64,000 nt of DNA. Origin: UMGS1889 sp900556055 (lineage in GTDB: Bacteria; Bacillota; Clostridia; Oscillospirales; Ruminococcaceae). The notes beneath the pieces were generated by a model. The model was given only the letters and a program-made list of their open reading frames with translations, did no database searches and was not told where the DNA came from. The stretch covers positions 218,840-282,839 of the forward strand of contig CABQEV010000001.1 in the NCBI GenBank assembly GCA_902463265.1, read 5' to 3'. The stretch's first letter is position 1; each line of letters begins with the position of its first letter. Below, piece after piece: positions 44,245 through 52,742 of the stretch. Made by a program: the position numbers and the translations under genes.

Positions 44245-45096
44245 TCATATCTGCGTTTCATCAAGTTCGCCGTCGAATACTTTTGCTGCGGGACCTCTCA
44301 TAAGCACCGTGCCGTCCTCTTTATAGGTGATGGCCAGGTCGCCGCCTCTGAGCTTCAGGGTGATCTCTTCGCCCTGTTTGCAGTATCCGTTAAGGCAGGC
44401 TGCAACAGCTGCAGCGCATGCTCCCGTTCCGCACGCCCATGTTTCGCCCGAACCTCTTTCCCATACACGCATTTTTACGGTATGGTCATTAAGTACGTTT
44501 GCGAATTCGGTATTTATCCTTTCGGGGAAAAGCTCGTGATTTTCAAAGTAAGGTCCGATCTTTTCAAGCTCTATCGTATCGACGGGGGTATCGGTGAACA
44601 GTACACAGTGCGGGTTTCCCATAGAAACGCAGGTGACTGTTTCCTCTTTGCCGTTTACGGTTATCTTCTGCGAGATGAATGTGTCAAGCTCAGATCTTAC
44701 GGGGATATCTGCGGGCTTGATTATTGCTTTGCCCATATCCACAAGAACCGTTTCGACCTTGCCGTCCTTGACGAACAGCTTTAGCCTTTTGATGCCGCTT
44801 TTTGTTTCAAGGGTGATATCGGTCTTGTCGGTCATGCCGTTGTCATAGACATATTTGCCTATGCAGCGTGTTGCATTTCCGCACATCATTCCCTCCGAGC
44901 CGTCGGCATTGAACATTCTCATGCGGAAATCCGCCTTGTCCGACGGCATGATGAGAACAAGTCCGTCCGAACCGACACCGAAGTGACGGTCGCTGACGAA
45001 TATTGACAGCTTTTCGGGATCGCTGACGGTTTCCTTAAAGCAGTTGACATAAACATAATCATTGCCTATGCCGTGCATTTTTGTGAATTTAAGCAT
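44245..45096 (-). CDS. dapF: Diaminopimelate epimerase
   Basis: The 283-aa protein has both active-site Cys motifs, MMCGNATRCIGKYV and GSGETWACGTGACAAAVAA, plus MHGIGNDYVYVNCF and MGNPHCVLF. It interconverts LL- and meso-diaminopimelate. The start at 45096 follows AAAGGAATG. It is the middle gene of the ANTAR regulator-dapF-dapL operon. Residues and length match the family throughout. Confidence 0.97.
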   Translation of the reverse strand: MLKFTKMHGIGNDYVYVNCFKETVSDPEKLSIFVSDRHFGVGSDGLVLIMPSDKADFRMRMFNADGSEGMMCGNATRCIGKYVYDNGMTDKTDITLETKSGIKRLKLFVKDGKVETVLVDMGKAIIKPADIPVRSELDTFISQKITVNGKEETVTCVSMGNPHCVLFTDTPVDTIELEKIGPYFENHELFPERINTEFANVLNDHTVKMRVWERGSGETWACGTGACAAAVAACLNGYCKQGEEITLKLRGGDLAITYKEDGTVLMRGPAAKVFDGELDETQI

Positions 45097-45111
45097 CTGA
45101 GATCATTCCTT

Positions 45112-45678
45112 TTACTGTTCGTAGGTTTTGAGGATATTCATTGCGACAGCAACCTGTGAGAGCCGCTGATCCATCGCCTGTTTCTGTATCTGTCTGTGCG
45201 CCTGCGATTCGCTTATCCTGAGGTATTCGATAAGCACGCATTTTGCACGGTCGATAAGCTTGATGTCGTCAAGCTTCTGTCGGAGCGCATCAGCGGCTTC
45301 CGTCTGCTTTTTCAGTGCGTTATGCATCGCTATCGCATATTTTGCCGACTGGACAAGCATTGCCTTGCCGACATTTTTCGGGACGAGGAATATATCCCTG
45401 CCTTCAAGCTTTTTTGACGCTTCTTCAATGTTTTCCGATTTTATAAGCACCATTACGGCGCAACTGTGCGATCTTGAGATCTCGGCTGCAAGTCCCAGAC
45501 CGTATTCGGATTCAAGGGGGGTATTGACGATCACGAGATCATATGCGCTGTCGCTCAGTGCGGCTCTTGCGTGCTCTCCGTCAGAAACGGAAATGTCCTC
45601 CGCACCGCATTCTCTCAGAACGAGCGCTATGCTGTCGGCTGCTTCCGACGCTTTTGTGACAAGCAGTGCAGTTGGCAT
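45112..45678 (-). CDS. ANTAR-domain response-regulator-like RNA-binding protein
   Basis: The 188-aa protein has an N-terminal receiver-like fold (ALLVTKASEAADSIALVL to about residue 110) without a clear phospho-Asp pocket, a coiled coil (ALKKQTEAADALRQKLDDI), and a C-terminal ANTAR domain (LIDRAKCVLIEYLRISESQAHRQIQKQAMDQRLSQVAVA). ANTAR proteins bind paired hairpins in leader RNAs and prevent termination, commonly on nitrogen-metabolism genes. It heads an operon with dapF and dapL and lies next to the glutamate synthase operon, which is a plausible target. The degenerate receiver suggests a signal other than phosphorylation. Confidence 0.9.
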   Translation of the reverse strand: MPTALLVTKASEAADSIALVLRECGAEDISVSDGEHARAALSDSAYDLVIVNTPLESEYGLGLAAEISRSHSCAVMVLIKSENIEEASKKLEGRDIFLVPKNVGKAMLVQSAKYAIAMHNALKKQTEAADALRQKLDDIKLIDRAKCVLIEYLRISESQAHRQIQKQAMDQRLSQVAVAMNILKTYEQ

Positions 45679-45706
45679 ACAGATCCCTCCCGTTGATATT
45701 TATTCT

Positions 45707-45735
45707 ATTATACCATACAATTATAACAATTGCAA
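45707..45735 (-). promoter_or_regulatory. Promoter of the ANTAR-dapF-dapL operon
   Basis: Minus-strand TTGCAA (45730-45735), 17-bp spacer, TATAAT (45707-45712), about 30 bp upstream of the ANTAR start codon. Confidence 0.78.
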
Positions 45736-45770
45736 ATAGGTTAGCATCAGCAAACTGAAATAATATCAAA

Positions 45771-45809
45771 GGCAATGCCGCTTATATGGACTATTTGTGC
45801 GGCATTGCC
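45771..45809 (-). terminator. Probable terminator of the glutamate synthase operon
   Basis: GGCAATGCCGC pairs perfectly with GCGGCATTGCC across a 17-nt loop, 9 bp after the last gene. The minus strand continues TTTGATATTATTTC, a weak T-tract, so termination is likely but not textbook. Confidence 0.65.
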
Positions 45810-45817
45810 GTGAAAGA

Positions 45818-46540
45818 TCAGTTATTAACGTAAAGCTGGCGGTAGGGGTTAGCTGTGTTAGGTGTCAGCTTGAAGAAGTGAGATGAGAGAAGCTCGTCTG
45901 CGTTATATCCGAAGCATTTTGCAAACTCGCTGACATCTGCTCTGATATCTTCGATATCTTCGGCAGATGCATCGTGAACGCTTACCTGAGCGGGAAGGTC
46001 TGTCGGGCAGTGCTCAGTCCTTAGATAGATAGCACCGCCGTGCATGCCTGTTCCGCAGAATGAACCTACGGGGATCTCGTTTTCTGCGCCGATGCCGAGG
46101 ACAACGATCTGTCCGCCCGCCTGATATTCGCCGAGAAAATCGCCGACCTTGCCGCCGATAACGATGACCGGCTTCAGCTCCTGATACTGCTTCATGTGGA
46201 TTCCGGCACGATAGCCTGCATATCCCTTAACGAAGATCTTGCCGTTTCTCATTCCGTAGCCGAGAGCATCTCCGCAGTTGCCGTGGATAATGATCTCGCC
46301 TGCGTTCATCGTATCTCCCGTAGCGTCCTGAGCGTTTGCAAAGACCTCTATGCGGGAGTTGTTGAGATAAGCGCCGAGCGCATTGCCGGGAACGCCATAT
46401 ATCTTAACATTTTTATCGCAGAGACCTGCTCCGATATATCTGTGTCCGAGGACATTATCGAGTTCGATATCCTTGTCGGGGCAAGTTCTGACTTTTTCAT
46501 TGAGGACCTTGAAGTGAAGTCCCTCTGCATTAATTTTCAT
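45818..46540 (-). CDS. Glutamate synthase GXGXG (GltB C-terminal) subunit
   Basis: The 240-aa protein is a right-handed beta-helix with the repeating G-x-x-G-x-x-x-G pattern: GVPGNALGAYLNNSRIEV, ATGDTMNAGEIIIHGNCGDA, MRNGKIFVKGYAGYRAGIH and GGKVGDFLGEYQAGG. In ordinary GltB this domain is the C-terminus of one 1500-residue chain; here it is a separate gene, as in the archaeal-type split enzyme. It has a structural role. The start at 46540 follows AGGAGGT and overlaps the preceding oxidoreductase gene by 11 bp. It is the last gene of the operon. Confidence 0.92.
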   Translation of the reverse strand: MKINAEGLHFKVLNEKVRTCPDKDIELDNVLGHRYIGAGLCDKNVKIYGVPGNALGAYLNNSRIEVFANAQDATGDTMNAGEIIIHGNCGDALGYGMRNGKIFVKGYAGYRAGIHMKQYQELKPVIVIGGKVGDFLGEYQAGGQIVVLGIGAENEIPVGSFCGTGMHGGAIYLRTEHCPTDLPAQVSVHDASAEDIEDIRADVSEFAKCFGYNADELLSSHFFKLTPNTANPYRQLYVNN

Positions 46541-47774
46541 TGCCTTTACCTCCTGCAAGCTTGTCATTGCGTCTTTCCCTGTTAAACGCCATCATCTGAG
46601 GAGCTTTGAGCATAAGCTCGTAATCGCATTCATCTGCGGTTATGTGTTCCCTGATAAGCGAGGTGTAGATACCCGCTCTCTTTATGTATTTGCCCATGAG
46701 GATAAAGCCCTTGAGCTGCTTGTCCTTGACAACAAGCTTCTTATAGTTGGTGCCATCGGTTTCAACGACAGGTTCGCCGTCATAGCTGCCTGCTGTGATG
46801 ATATGCAGTCCGAAGAATCCGATAGCATTCATCGGGAATGCATTGAGATAATATGCTTCCTTGCCTGCCATGTTCTTTCCTGCGACAACTCCCTGATTAT
46901 GCGCATTCGGAAGGATAGCAAGTATTCTGTTTGCTTCAATGGAAATATCGTAGCTTTCAGTGCAGTCGCCTGCGGCATAAATGTCCTTCAGGCTGGTCTG
47001 CTGTCTGTTGTCGGTGATGATTCCTCTTCCGACATTTCCGCCCGCTTCCTTTATAAGCTCAACATTCGGACGAACGCCGACAGCGAGTATCACCATATCG
47101 AAATCAACCGTTTCGCCGTTTGAAAGCTTTGCGGAATTCTCACTGAATTCGGAAACGCTTGTGTTCAGAATGAACCTTACGCCCTTGCTTTCGATATGCT
47201 TCTGCATTATCTCGGATGCTGCCTCGTCAAGAATAGACGGGAGGATCCTGTTTGCGAGATCGACAACGGTCATCTTTGCATTGTAATGTTCAAGAGCCTC
47301 GGCTGCCTTCAGACCGATGAGTCCTGCGCCGACGATAAGCACTCTTGCGCCGTCAAAAACAGCTTCCTTGACTGCTTTTGCATCGTCCTTCTTCATAAAG
47401 GAGAACTTCTTTGCGATCTTTTCCATTCCCTGCATCGGTGGAACGAACGGCTTTGAGCCTGTCGCTACCATCAGCTTGTCATAGGGGACATTTTCGCCGC
47501 CCTCGATAACAACTTCCTTTTTATCGGGATCAATAGCGATGACCTTAGTATCGAGCATCGTTTTGACGTTGTTTTTCTCGTAGAAATCAGCGTTTCTGTA
47601 ACGCATATTTTCCTCGGTAACGGCTTCTTTCAGCCAGTAGGAGATAAGCGGGCGGGAATATGTATCGTACTTTTCGTCGGAGATGATGAGTATTTCGCCG
47701 TCCTTATCATATTCTCTGATACCCTCGACGGTTCCGATGCCTGCTGCGGCATTTCCGATAATAACGTATTTCAT
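46530..47774 (-). CDS. FAD-dependent NAD(P)H oxidoreductase of the glutamate synthase operon
   Basis: The 414-aa flavoprotein has an FAD loop VIIGNAAAGIGTVEGIRE, a second dinucleotide fold VLIVGAGLIGLKAAEALEHYNAKMTVVD and the ATG motif MVATGSKPFVPP, then IYAAGDCTE. It resembles rubredoxin or nitrite reductase-type NADH oxidoreductases, not GltD, and probably feeds electrons from NAD(P)H into the ferredoxin subunits of this split synthase. Its start overlaps the stop of the ferredoxin gene (TGATG). The C-terminal 80 residues carry a domain typical of such reductases (PMNAIGFFGLHIITAG). Confidence 0.88.
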   Translation of the reverse strand: MKYVIIGNAAAGIGTVEGIREYDKDGEILIISDEKYDTYSRPLISYWLKEAVTEENMRYRNADFYEKNNVKTMLDTKVIAIDPDKKEVVIEGGENVPYDKLMVATGSKPFVPPMQGMEKIAKKFSFMKKDDAKAVKEAVFDGARVLIVGAGLIGLKAAEALEHYNAKMTVVDLANRILPSILDEAASEIMQKHIESKGVRFILNTSVSEFSENSAKLSNGETVDFDMVILAVGVRPNVELIKEAGGNVGRGIITDNRQQTSLKDIYAAGDCTESYDISIEANRILAILPNAHNQGVVAGKNMAGKEAYYLNAFPMNAIGFFGLHIITAGSYDGEPVVETDGTNYKKLVVKDKQLKGFILMGKYIKRAGIYTSLIREHITADECDYELMLKAPQMMAFNRERRNDKLAGGKGNEN

Positions 47775-48229
47775 CAGTCCTCGCCCCTTTCCTCAAATAC
47801 TATTGCGGAGTTGATGCAGTTTTTCACGCACATCGGCTCTCCGTGTGAATTTCTTGTGCAGAGTTCGCACTTGGTGATTGTTTTTCCGCCGTTCTTTTCA
47901 TCGATGACGATACAGCCGTAAGGACATGAAAGAACGCATGTGTAGCAGCCGACGCATCTGCTTTCGTCGATCTCGATGACTCCGTTATGAACGGAAAGCG
48001 CACCCGTGATGCAGTTGTTTACGCACTGCGGATCCTTACAGTGACGGCAGGAAACGGCAAAATTAACATCGCCGCCCTCTTCGACCTGGATCCTCGGAGT
48101 GGCTGCTTTATTAAGCTTGAATGCTTTTACGATATCGTCTGCATCGCTGTTTGCATATGCGCAGTAGAATTCGCAGAGATGGCAGCCGAGACATCTGTCC
48201 TCGTTTACATATACTCTTTTCATTTTCAT
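47774..48229 (-). CDS. Polyferredoxin-type electron-transfer subunit of the glutamate synthase
   Basis: The 151-aa iron-sulfur protein has Cys clusters DRCLGCHLCEFYCAYA, VSCRHCKDPQCVNNC, ESRCVGCYTCVLSCPYG and TKCELC with PMCVKNC, enough for four [4Fe-4S] centres in the DMSO-reductase-subunit-B (HycB-like) pattern. It should carry electrons between the FAD oxidoreductase and the FMN synthase subunit. Two ATGs are possible: 48229 (3-4 nt after GGAGGG) and 48223 (10 nt); I keep the first. It overlaps the next gene by one base. Confidence 0.9.
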   Translation of the reverse strand: MKMKRVYVNEDRCLGCHLCEFYCAYANSDADDIVKAFKLNKAATPRIQVEEGGDVNFAVSCRHCKDPQCVNNCITGALSVHNGVIEIDESRCVGCYTCVLSCPYGCIVIDEKNGGKTITKCELCTRNSHGEPMCVKNCINSAIVFEERGED

Positions 48230-48241
48230 TATCCCTCCGCA

Positions 48242-49747
48242 TTATTCGCCTGCATGTGCGATTCCGAGGATCTTAAGCTCTCTGTCGGTCAGACCGATTC
48301 CTCTGAGCATAAGTCTGTTTCCTCTGAGGGCTTCGATGGAGTTGATACCCATACCGCCCATCATTTCCTTGATCTCGTGATCCCATGCATGGATAAGATT
48401 AACAAGTCTTTTATATGCAACATCGGGATTAAGTCTTTTTACAAGGTCGGGACGCTGTGTTGCGATACCCCAGTTGCACTTGCCGCCGTGGCAGCTTCTG
48501 CAGAGGTGGCAGCCCATTGCAAGGAGTGCGGGGGTTGCGATGTAGATAGCGTCTGCGCCGAGTGCGATAGCCTTTACTGCGTCAGATGCGGAACGTATCG
48601 AACCTGCAACTACAACGGAAACATTGTTTCTGATACCCTCGTCGCGGAGACGCTGGTCAACGCTTGCAAGAGCAAGCTCTATCGGGATACCTACGTTATC
48701 TCTTATTCTTGTCGGAGCTGCGCCCGTACCGCCTCTGAAACCATCAATAGCGATGATATCAGCACCTGAACGTGCGATACCCGAAGCGATAGCGGCAACG
48801 TTGTGAACTGCTGCGATCTTTACGATAACGGGTTTTTTGTATTCTGTTGCTTCCTTCAGCGAGTAGATCAGCTGACGGAGATCCTCGATCGAATAGATAT
48901 CATGGTGAGGAGCAGGGGAGATAGCGTCTGTTCCCATAGGGATCATTCTTGTCTTTGAAACGTCCTCACGGATCTTTGCGCCGGGAAGATGTCCGCCGAT
49001 ACCGGGCTTTGCACCCTGTCCCATTTTGATCTCGATAGCTGCGCCTGTTTCGAGATAATCCTTGAAAACGCCGAAACGTCCCGAAGCTACCTGAACTATT
49101 GTATTGGGTCCGTACTGATAGAAATCCTTATGCAGACCGCCTTCACCTGTATTATAATATGTGCCAAGCTCGGTTGCGGCTCTTGCGAGGGATTCATGAG
49201 CATTCTTGGAGATCGAACCGTAGGACATAGCCGAGAACATGATAGGAACGGAAAGCTCAAGGTGAGGGGGAAGATCTGTTTTCAGCGAACCGTCCTCGTT
49301 GAATTCCATCTTATCGGGCTTCTTGCCGAGGAATACCTTTGTTTCCATAGGTTCTCTGAGCGGGTCGATAGACGGGTTTGTTACCTGAGATGCATTGATG
49401 AGGATCTTATCCCAGTAAACGGGATAGGGGAGCGGATTTCCCATTGAAGAAAGGAGAACTGCGCCGCTTCCTGCCTGACGGTAATTTTCGGTCATGATCT
49501 GCTGAGTGTAGTTGTAGTTCTGTCTGAACTCATTCGGATTTTTGTGGATCTTTATAGCGCCCGTGGGACAGATAGTGACGCATCTCTGGCAGTCAACGCA
49601 CTGATCGTCATGGGTAAGCATTTTATCAAAGTCTGCATCATAATAGTGGACCTCATTGGCACACTGGCGTTCGCAGGCTCTGCATCTTATACATTTATCG
49701 GTATTTCTCAGAACTTCAAATTCTGCGGGAAAATAATTTACAGACAT
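48242..49747 (-). CDS. Glutamate synthase FMN/iron-sulfur catalytic subunit with N-terminal ferredoxin domain
   Basis: The 501-aa protein begins with two [4Fe-4S] motifs (DKCIRCRACERQCANE and DQCVDCQRCVTICPTGAIK), then the GltB central FMN domain: MGQGAKPGIGGHLPGAKI, HHDIYSIEDLRQLIYSLKEA, DGFRGGTGAAP and IALGADAIYIATPALLAMGC, with HLCRSCHGGKC binding the 3Fe-4S cluster. It makes glutamate from 2-oxoglutarate and ammonia delivered by the glutaminase subunit. The fusion of ferredoxin to the core is the archaeal-type form. Overlaps the glutaminase gene by 10 bp. Confidence 0.94.
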   Translation of the reverse strand: MSVNYFPAEFEVLRNTDKCIRCRACERQCANEVHYYDADFDKMLTHDDQCVDCQRCVTICPTGAIKIHKNPNEFRQNYNYTQQIMTENYRQAGSGAVLLSSMGNPLPYPVYWDKILINASQVTNPSIDPLREPMETKVFLGKKPDKMEFNEDGSLKTDLPPHLELSVPIMFSAMSYGSISKNAHESLARAATELGTYYNTGEGGLHKDFYQYGPNTIVQVASGRFGVFKDYLETGAAIEIKMGQGAKPGIGGHLPGAKIREDVSKTRMIPMGTDAISPAPHHDIYSIEDLRQLIYSLKEATEYKKPVIVKIAAVHNVAAIASGIARSGADIIAIDGFRGGTGAAPTRIRDNVGIPIELALASVDQRLRDEGIRNNVSVVVAGSIRSASDAVKAIALGADAIYIATPALLAMGCHLCRSCHGGKCNWGIATQRPDLVKRLNPDVAYKRLVNLIHAWDHEIKEMMGGMGINSIEALRGNRLMLRGIGLTDRELKILGIAHAGE

Positions 49748-50844
49748 TTTCTTTTGCCCTCCTCGCTGAGATTAGCAATAACAGGCTCTCCGCCTCTGGG
49801 AGACCATATCTTGTCCACATCGGGACAGATAGCACGGATCGCACACTCTTCACTTGAAATGTATACCATATCGCCCTTTTCGGCAACTACCATCGAACGG
49901 AGCTTCAGACGGTCATTGAGTGCCATAAGTCCGCCGTTGTAGCCGAGGATAATGGAGAAAGGTCCTGTTATCAGGAGGCTTGAATATACATTTCTGAGGT
50001 ATCTGAGCTTTTCTGCCTGCTTAGGCTCCATCTTGTCGATCTCGCTCCAGAAGGGCGCAGCGATGATGCTTGCAACATCTTCGAGAGAGAGGTTCTGACG
50101 TCTGTTGAGGAAGTCTATGATATAGGTGATGACCTCTGTATCGGTCAGCAGTGAACATTTGTAGCCGAACATTTCAATGAAACGGCGGTTAGCGTCGTAG
50201 GAGGAGATCTCACCGTTATGTACGATGCTGTAATCGAGAAGAGAGAACGGATGAGCGCCGCCCCACCAGCCGGGTGTGTTTGTGGGATAACGTCCGTGGA
50301 CGGTCCATGCGTATCCCTCGTATTCCTCAAGGCGGTAAAATTCTCCGACATCCTCAGGGAAGCCGACAGCCTTGAATACGCCCATGTTCTTGCCGCTGGA
50401 GAATACGTATGCGCCGGGGATATCGTTGTTGATCCTGATAACGCACTTAGCGACGAACTCCTTTTCGGGAAGCTGCGAGGACGCCATCTTTGTCGGGAGC
50501 GGAGTAACGAAGTATCTCCAGATGAGCGGCTCGTTGGTGATGTTCGGGTGCTTTCTTGTTGCGATCCTGCTGAGGTTTACGACATCGAAATGTCTGTCAA
50601 GAAAGCGCTCTGTCTGTTCTCTTGCGGCATTTGTGTCATAAAAAACGTGAAATGCATACAGATCCTTGTACTCGGGATAGATTCCGTAGCCTGCGAAGCC
50701 GCCTCCGAGTCCGTTGGAACGGTCATGCATATAGGCGATGGACTTTACTGCGTCCTCGCCGCTGATCCTGTTGCCGTCTCTGCTGATAAATCCTGAGATC
50801 GCACAGCCTGACGGAATCCTTACCTGACCTTCTTTTTCTAACAT
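49738..50844 (-). CDS. Glutamate synthase glutaminase subunit (class II amidotransferase)
   Basis: The 368-aa protein is a class II glutamine amidotransferase. The nucleophile is Cys14 in IPSGCAISGF, so a 13-residue propeptide must be removed, as in GltB. RYPTNTPGWWGGAHPFSLLDYSIVHNGEISSYDANRR is the glutamine-binding core, followed by TDTEVITYIIDFL and SLLITGPFSIILGYNGGL. It releases ammonia from glutamine for the FMN subunit. It is the first gene of the five-gene operon, starting after GGGAGAGTGAG. Confidence 0.93.
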   Translation of the reverse strand: MLEKEGQVRIPSGCAISGFISRDGNRISGEDAVKSIAYMHDRSNGLGGGFAGYGIYPEYKDLYAFHVFYDTNAAREQTERFLDRHFDVVNLSRIATRKHPNITNEPLIWRYFVTPLPTKMASSQLPEKEFVAKCVIRINNDIPGAYVFSSGKNMGVFKAVGFPEDVGEFYRLEEYEGYAWTVHGRYPTNTPGWWGGAHPFSLLDYSIVHNGEISSYDANRRFIEMFGYKCSLLTDTEVITYIIDFLNRRQNLSLEDVASIIAAPFWSEIDKMEPKQAEKLRYLRNVYSSLLITGPFSIILGYNGGLMALNDRLKLRSMVVAEKGDMVYISSEECAIRAICPDVDKIWSPRGGEPVIANLSEEGKRKCL

Positions 50845-50948
50845 ATACTCACTCTCCCTAATATACTGACGGGCTTTTGTCCCGTTTCATGCTTGATTGT
50901 TTTTTGCAACTTTAGAAGTTTTATCTTTCATTTTGGGGTGCATATCTA

Positions 50949-50977
50949 TTTATATCACTTTTTGCCCTGCTTGTCAA
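50949..50977 (-). promoter_or_regulatory. Promoter of the glutamate synthase operon
   Basis: Minus-strand TTGACA (50972-50977), 17-bp spacer, TATAAA (50949-50954). A leader of about 95 nt follows with a short ACGGG/CCCGT hairpin (about 50869-50885) just before the ribosome binding site. I could not fit the paired six-base loops of a classical ANTAR target. Confidence 0.82.
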
Positions 50978-51229
50978 TAGCTTTTTGCAAGTTTAATTAT
51001 TTATTCTTGCATTTTAAAGATTTGTTAATATCTAAAAACAACAGAAAATCAAAAATATACAACTCAAACCGCCTTTTAACGTGAAAATAAGACAGATTTA
51101 ACAATTTGCCAATGAAAGATGAATGATGATTTCCGTTAAAATCCTGCATTTTGCCGTTCGATTTCCGCAGATGAAAATATGATGTGAGATTTTTGTGTGC
51201 CGGGATATCTTCTGATATGTGCAAATATA
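50978..51229. other. AT-rich divergent intergenic region
   Basis: Between the glutamate synthase promoter and the SWIM-operon promoter lies about 250 bp of AT-rich DNA without a ribosome binding site or a plausible frame. I see no clear operator or riboswitch. Confidence 0.5.
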
Positions 51230-51258
51230 TTGATTTTTTTACGGAAAAGTTATATAAT
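51230..51258 (+). promoter_or_regulatory. Promoter of the SWIM-MoxR-DUF5682-vWA operon
   Basis: TTGATT (51230-51235), 17-bp spacer, TATAAT (51253-51258), about 38 bp before the ATG at 51297. A second TATATTG follows, but the first is better placed. Confidence 0.75.
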
Positions 51259-51296
51259 TAATATATTGTATCTTTAATATGAAAGCAGGGGATAAA

Positions 51297-52730
51297 ATGG
51301 CATCGGCAAAAATCATTACGGAAGATCTTATCCGCTCACTTGCACCTAATCCTGCGGCGGTATTGAATGGAAAGAAAATATCGTCGGCGGGGGATTTCTC
51401 AAATCTGCGGAAAAGTGCGGACGAAACGCTTATCTGGGGCGATTGCAGGGGCAGCGGAAAGAATCCTTACTCAACATCTGCTGACTTTTCGGGAGATGCT
51501 CCCGTGTTCAGATGCTCCTGTCCGAGCAGACAGTTTCCGTGCAAGCACAGTCTTGCGATAATGTTTGAATGGCTGGCGGGGAAGAATTTTGAGATATCGG
51601 AAATTCCCGAGGACATAACAGCAAAGCGCCGGAAAGCTGCAAGGCGTGCCGAAATGGCAGCGGACGGAACGGCAGAGAAGAAGCCGCCCAAGCAGAATAA
51701 AGCAGCAGCTGAAAAGAAGCTGAAAAAGCAAGCTGACGGTCTTGAACTTGCAGAAAATTTTGTCAAAGACATTTTTGAAAGGGGAGCGTCATCTGTCAGC
51801 AGCGCTTCCGCATCGCAGTACAGGGAGCTTGCAAAGCAGCTGGGCGACTACTATCTTCCTGAGCCTCAGGCTATCATGAATGAAATAGTATCGGCGGCGG
51901 AAAAGCTGCCGCAGTCCCCCGATGACAGGGAGATAGAGCGGATAACGTCTTTGTGTGTAAGGCTTGCGTCCGTCATAAAAAAGAGCCGTGACTATATAAA
52001 TGCGAAGCTTGAAAGCGGCGAGGTCCTGCCCGATGACAGCATTTTATATGAGGCGATGGGCAATGTCTGGAAGCTTTCTCAGCTCAAAGAAATAGGTCTT
52101 TACAAGGAAAATGCCGAGATCATACAGCTTTCGTTCAATGTTATCCATGATGATATGCACAAGGCGGATATTGACACTGCTTACTGGATCGACCTTGATT
52201 CGGGCGAGATATCGAGAACGGAAACCATTCGTCCGCTGAAGGCTGCGAAGCACATAAAAGCGGAGGATTCCGTGTTCGGTGTGCATAGGATCGCAGAGCT
52301 TTACAGATATCCGGGCGGAATGAACAGGCGCATAAGATGGGAAGCTGCTGTGATGACCGATGCTGACGGGGCGGTGTATGCAAATATCCTTTCAAAGGCG
52401 GAGGACAGCATTTCCGATGCCGTCAAAAAGGCGAAAAATGAGCTGAAAAACACTCTTTCCGAGCCGTCTGCGGCAGTTCTTCTCAGGTTTGACGAGATAA
52501 AATTTGCCAATTCCGACGGTCATGCTGTGCTGAAATGCCAAGATGAAACTATTGCGCTGAGGTCGGGCGAAAATTATCCCGATACCTGCGGCGTTCTGGC
52601 TGTTACGGACTGCCGAATGCTGAAAAACGGTGCGCTGCTGGGTGAGCTTTACTATGTCCCCGATGAACGGAAATTTTATATGTGTCCGCTTTCGATCGTG
52701 AATGAAAACGGCATAACAAGGCTTTGTTAA
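51297..52730 (+). CDS. SWIM zinc-finger protein
   Basis: The 477-aa protein carries a SWIM zinc finger, FRCSCPSRQFPCKHSLAI, with Cys73, Cys75, Cys82 and His84 as ligands, a fold that binds nucleic acid or protein. It is followed by a basic Lys/Ala-rich linker (about 105-150) and a long C-terminal region with no domain I can name. The start at 51297 follows GCAGGGGATAAA. It heads a five-gene operon with a helical-repeat protein, a MoxR ATPase, a DUF5682 protein and a vWA protein, an arrangement recurring in bacteria. SWIM proteins in such clusters may recognise the target on which the ATPase acts; this is inference. Confidence 0.88.
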   Translation: MASAKIITEDLIRSLAPNPAAVLNGKKISSAGDFSNLRKSADETLIWGDCRGSGKNPYSTSADFSGDAPVFRCSCPSRQFPCKHSLAIMFEWLAGKNFEISEIPEDITAKRRKAARRAEMAADGTAEKKPPKQNKAAAEKKLKKQADGLELAENFVKDIFERGASSVSSASASQYRELAKQLGDYYLPEPQAIMNEIVSAAEKLPQSPDDREIERITSLCVRLASVIKKSRDYINAKLESGEVLPDDSILYEAMGNVWKLSQLKEIGLYKENAEIIQLSFNVIHDDMHKADIDTAYWIDLDSGEISRTETIRPLKAAKHIKAEDSVFGVHRIAELYRYPGGMNRRIRWEAAVMTDADGAVYANILSKAEDSISDAVKKAKNELKNTLSEPSAAVLLRFDEIKFANSDGHAVLKCQDETIALRSGENYPDTCGVLAVTDCRMLKNGALLGELYYVPDERKFYMCPLSIVNENGITRLC

Positions 52731-52742
52731 GGAGATGAGAAT

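Noticed and set aside
50869..50885. ANTAR target hairpins in the glutamate synthase leader
   Set aside because: One short hairpin with a 7-nt loop is present, but not the two six-base-loop hairpins that define the motif.
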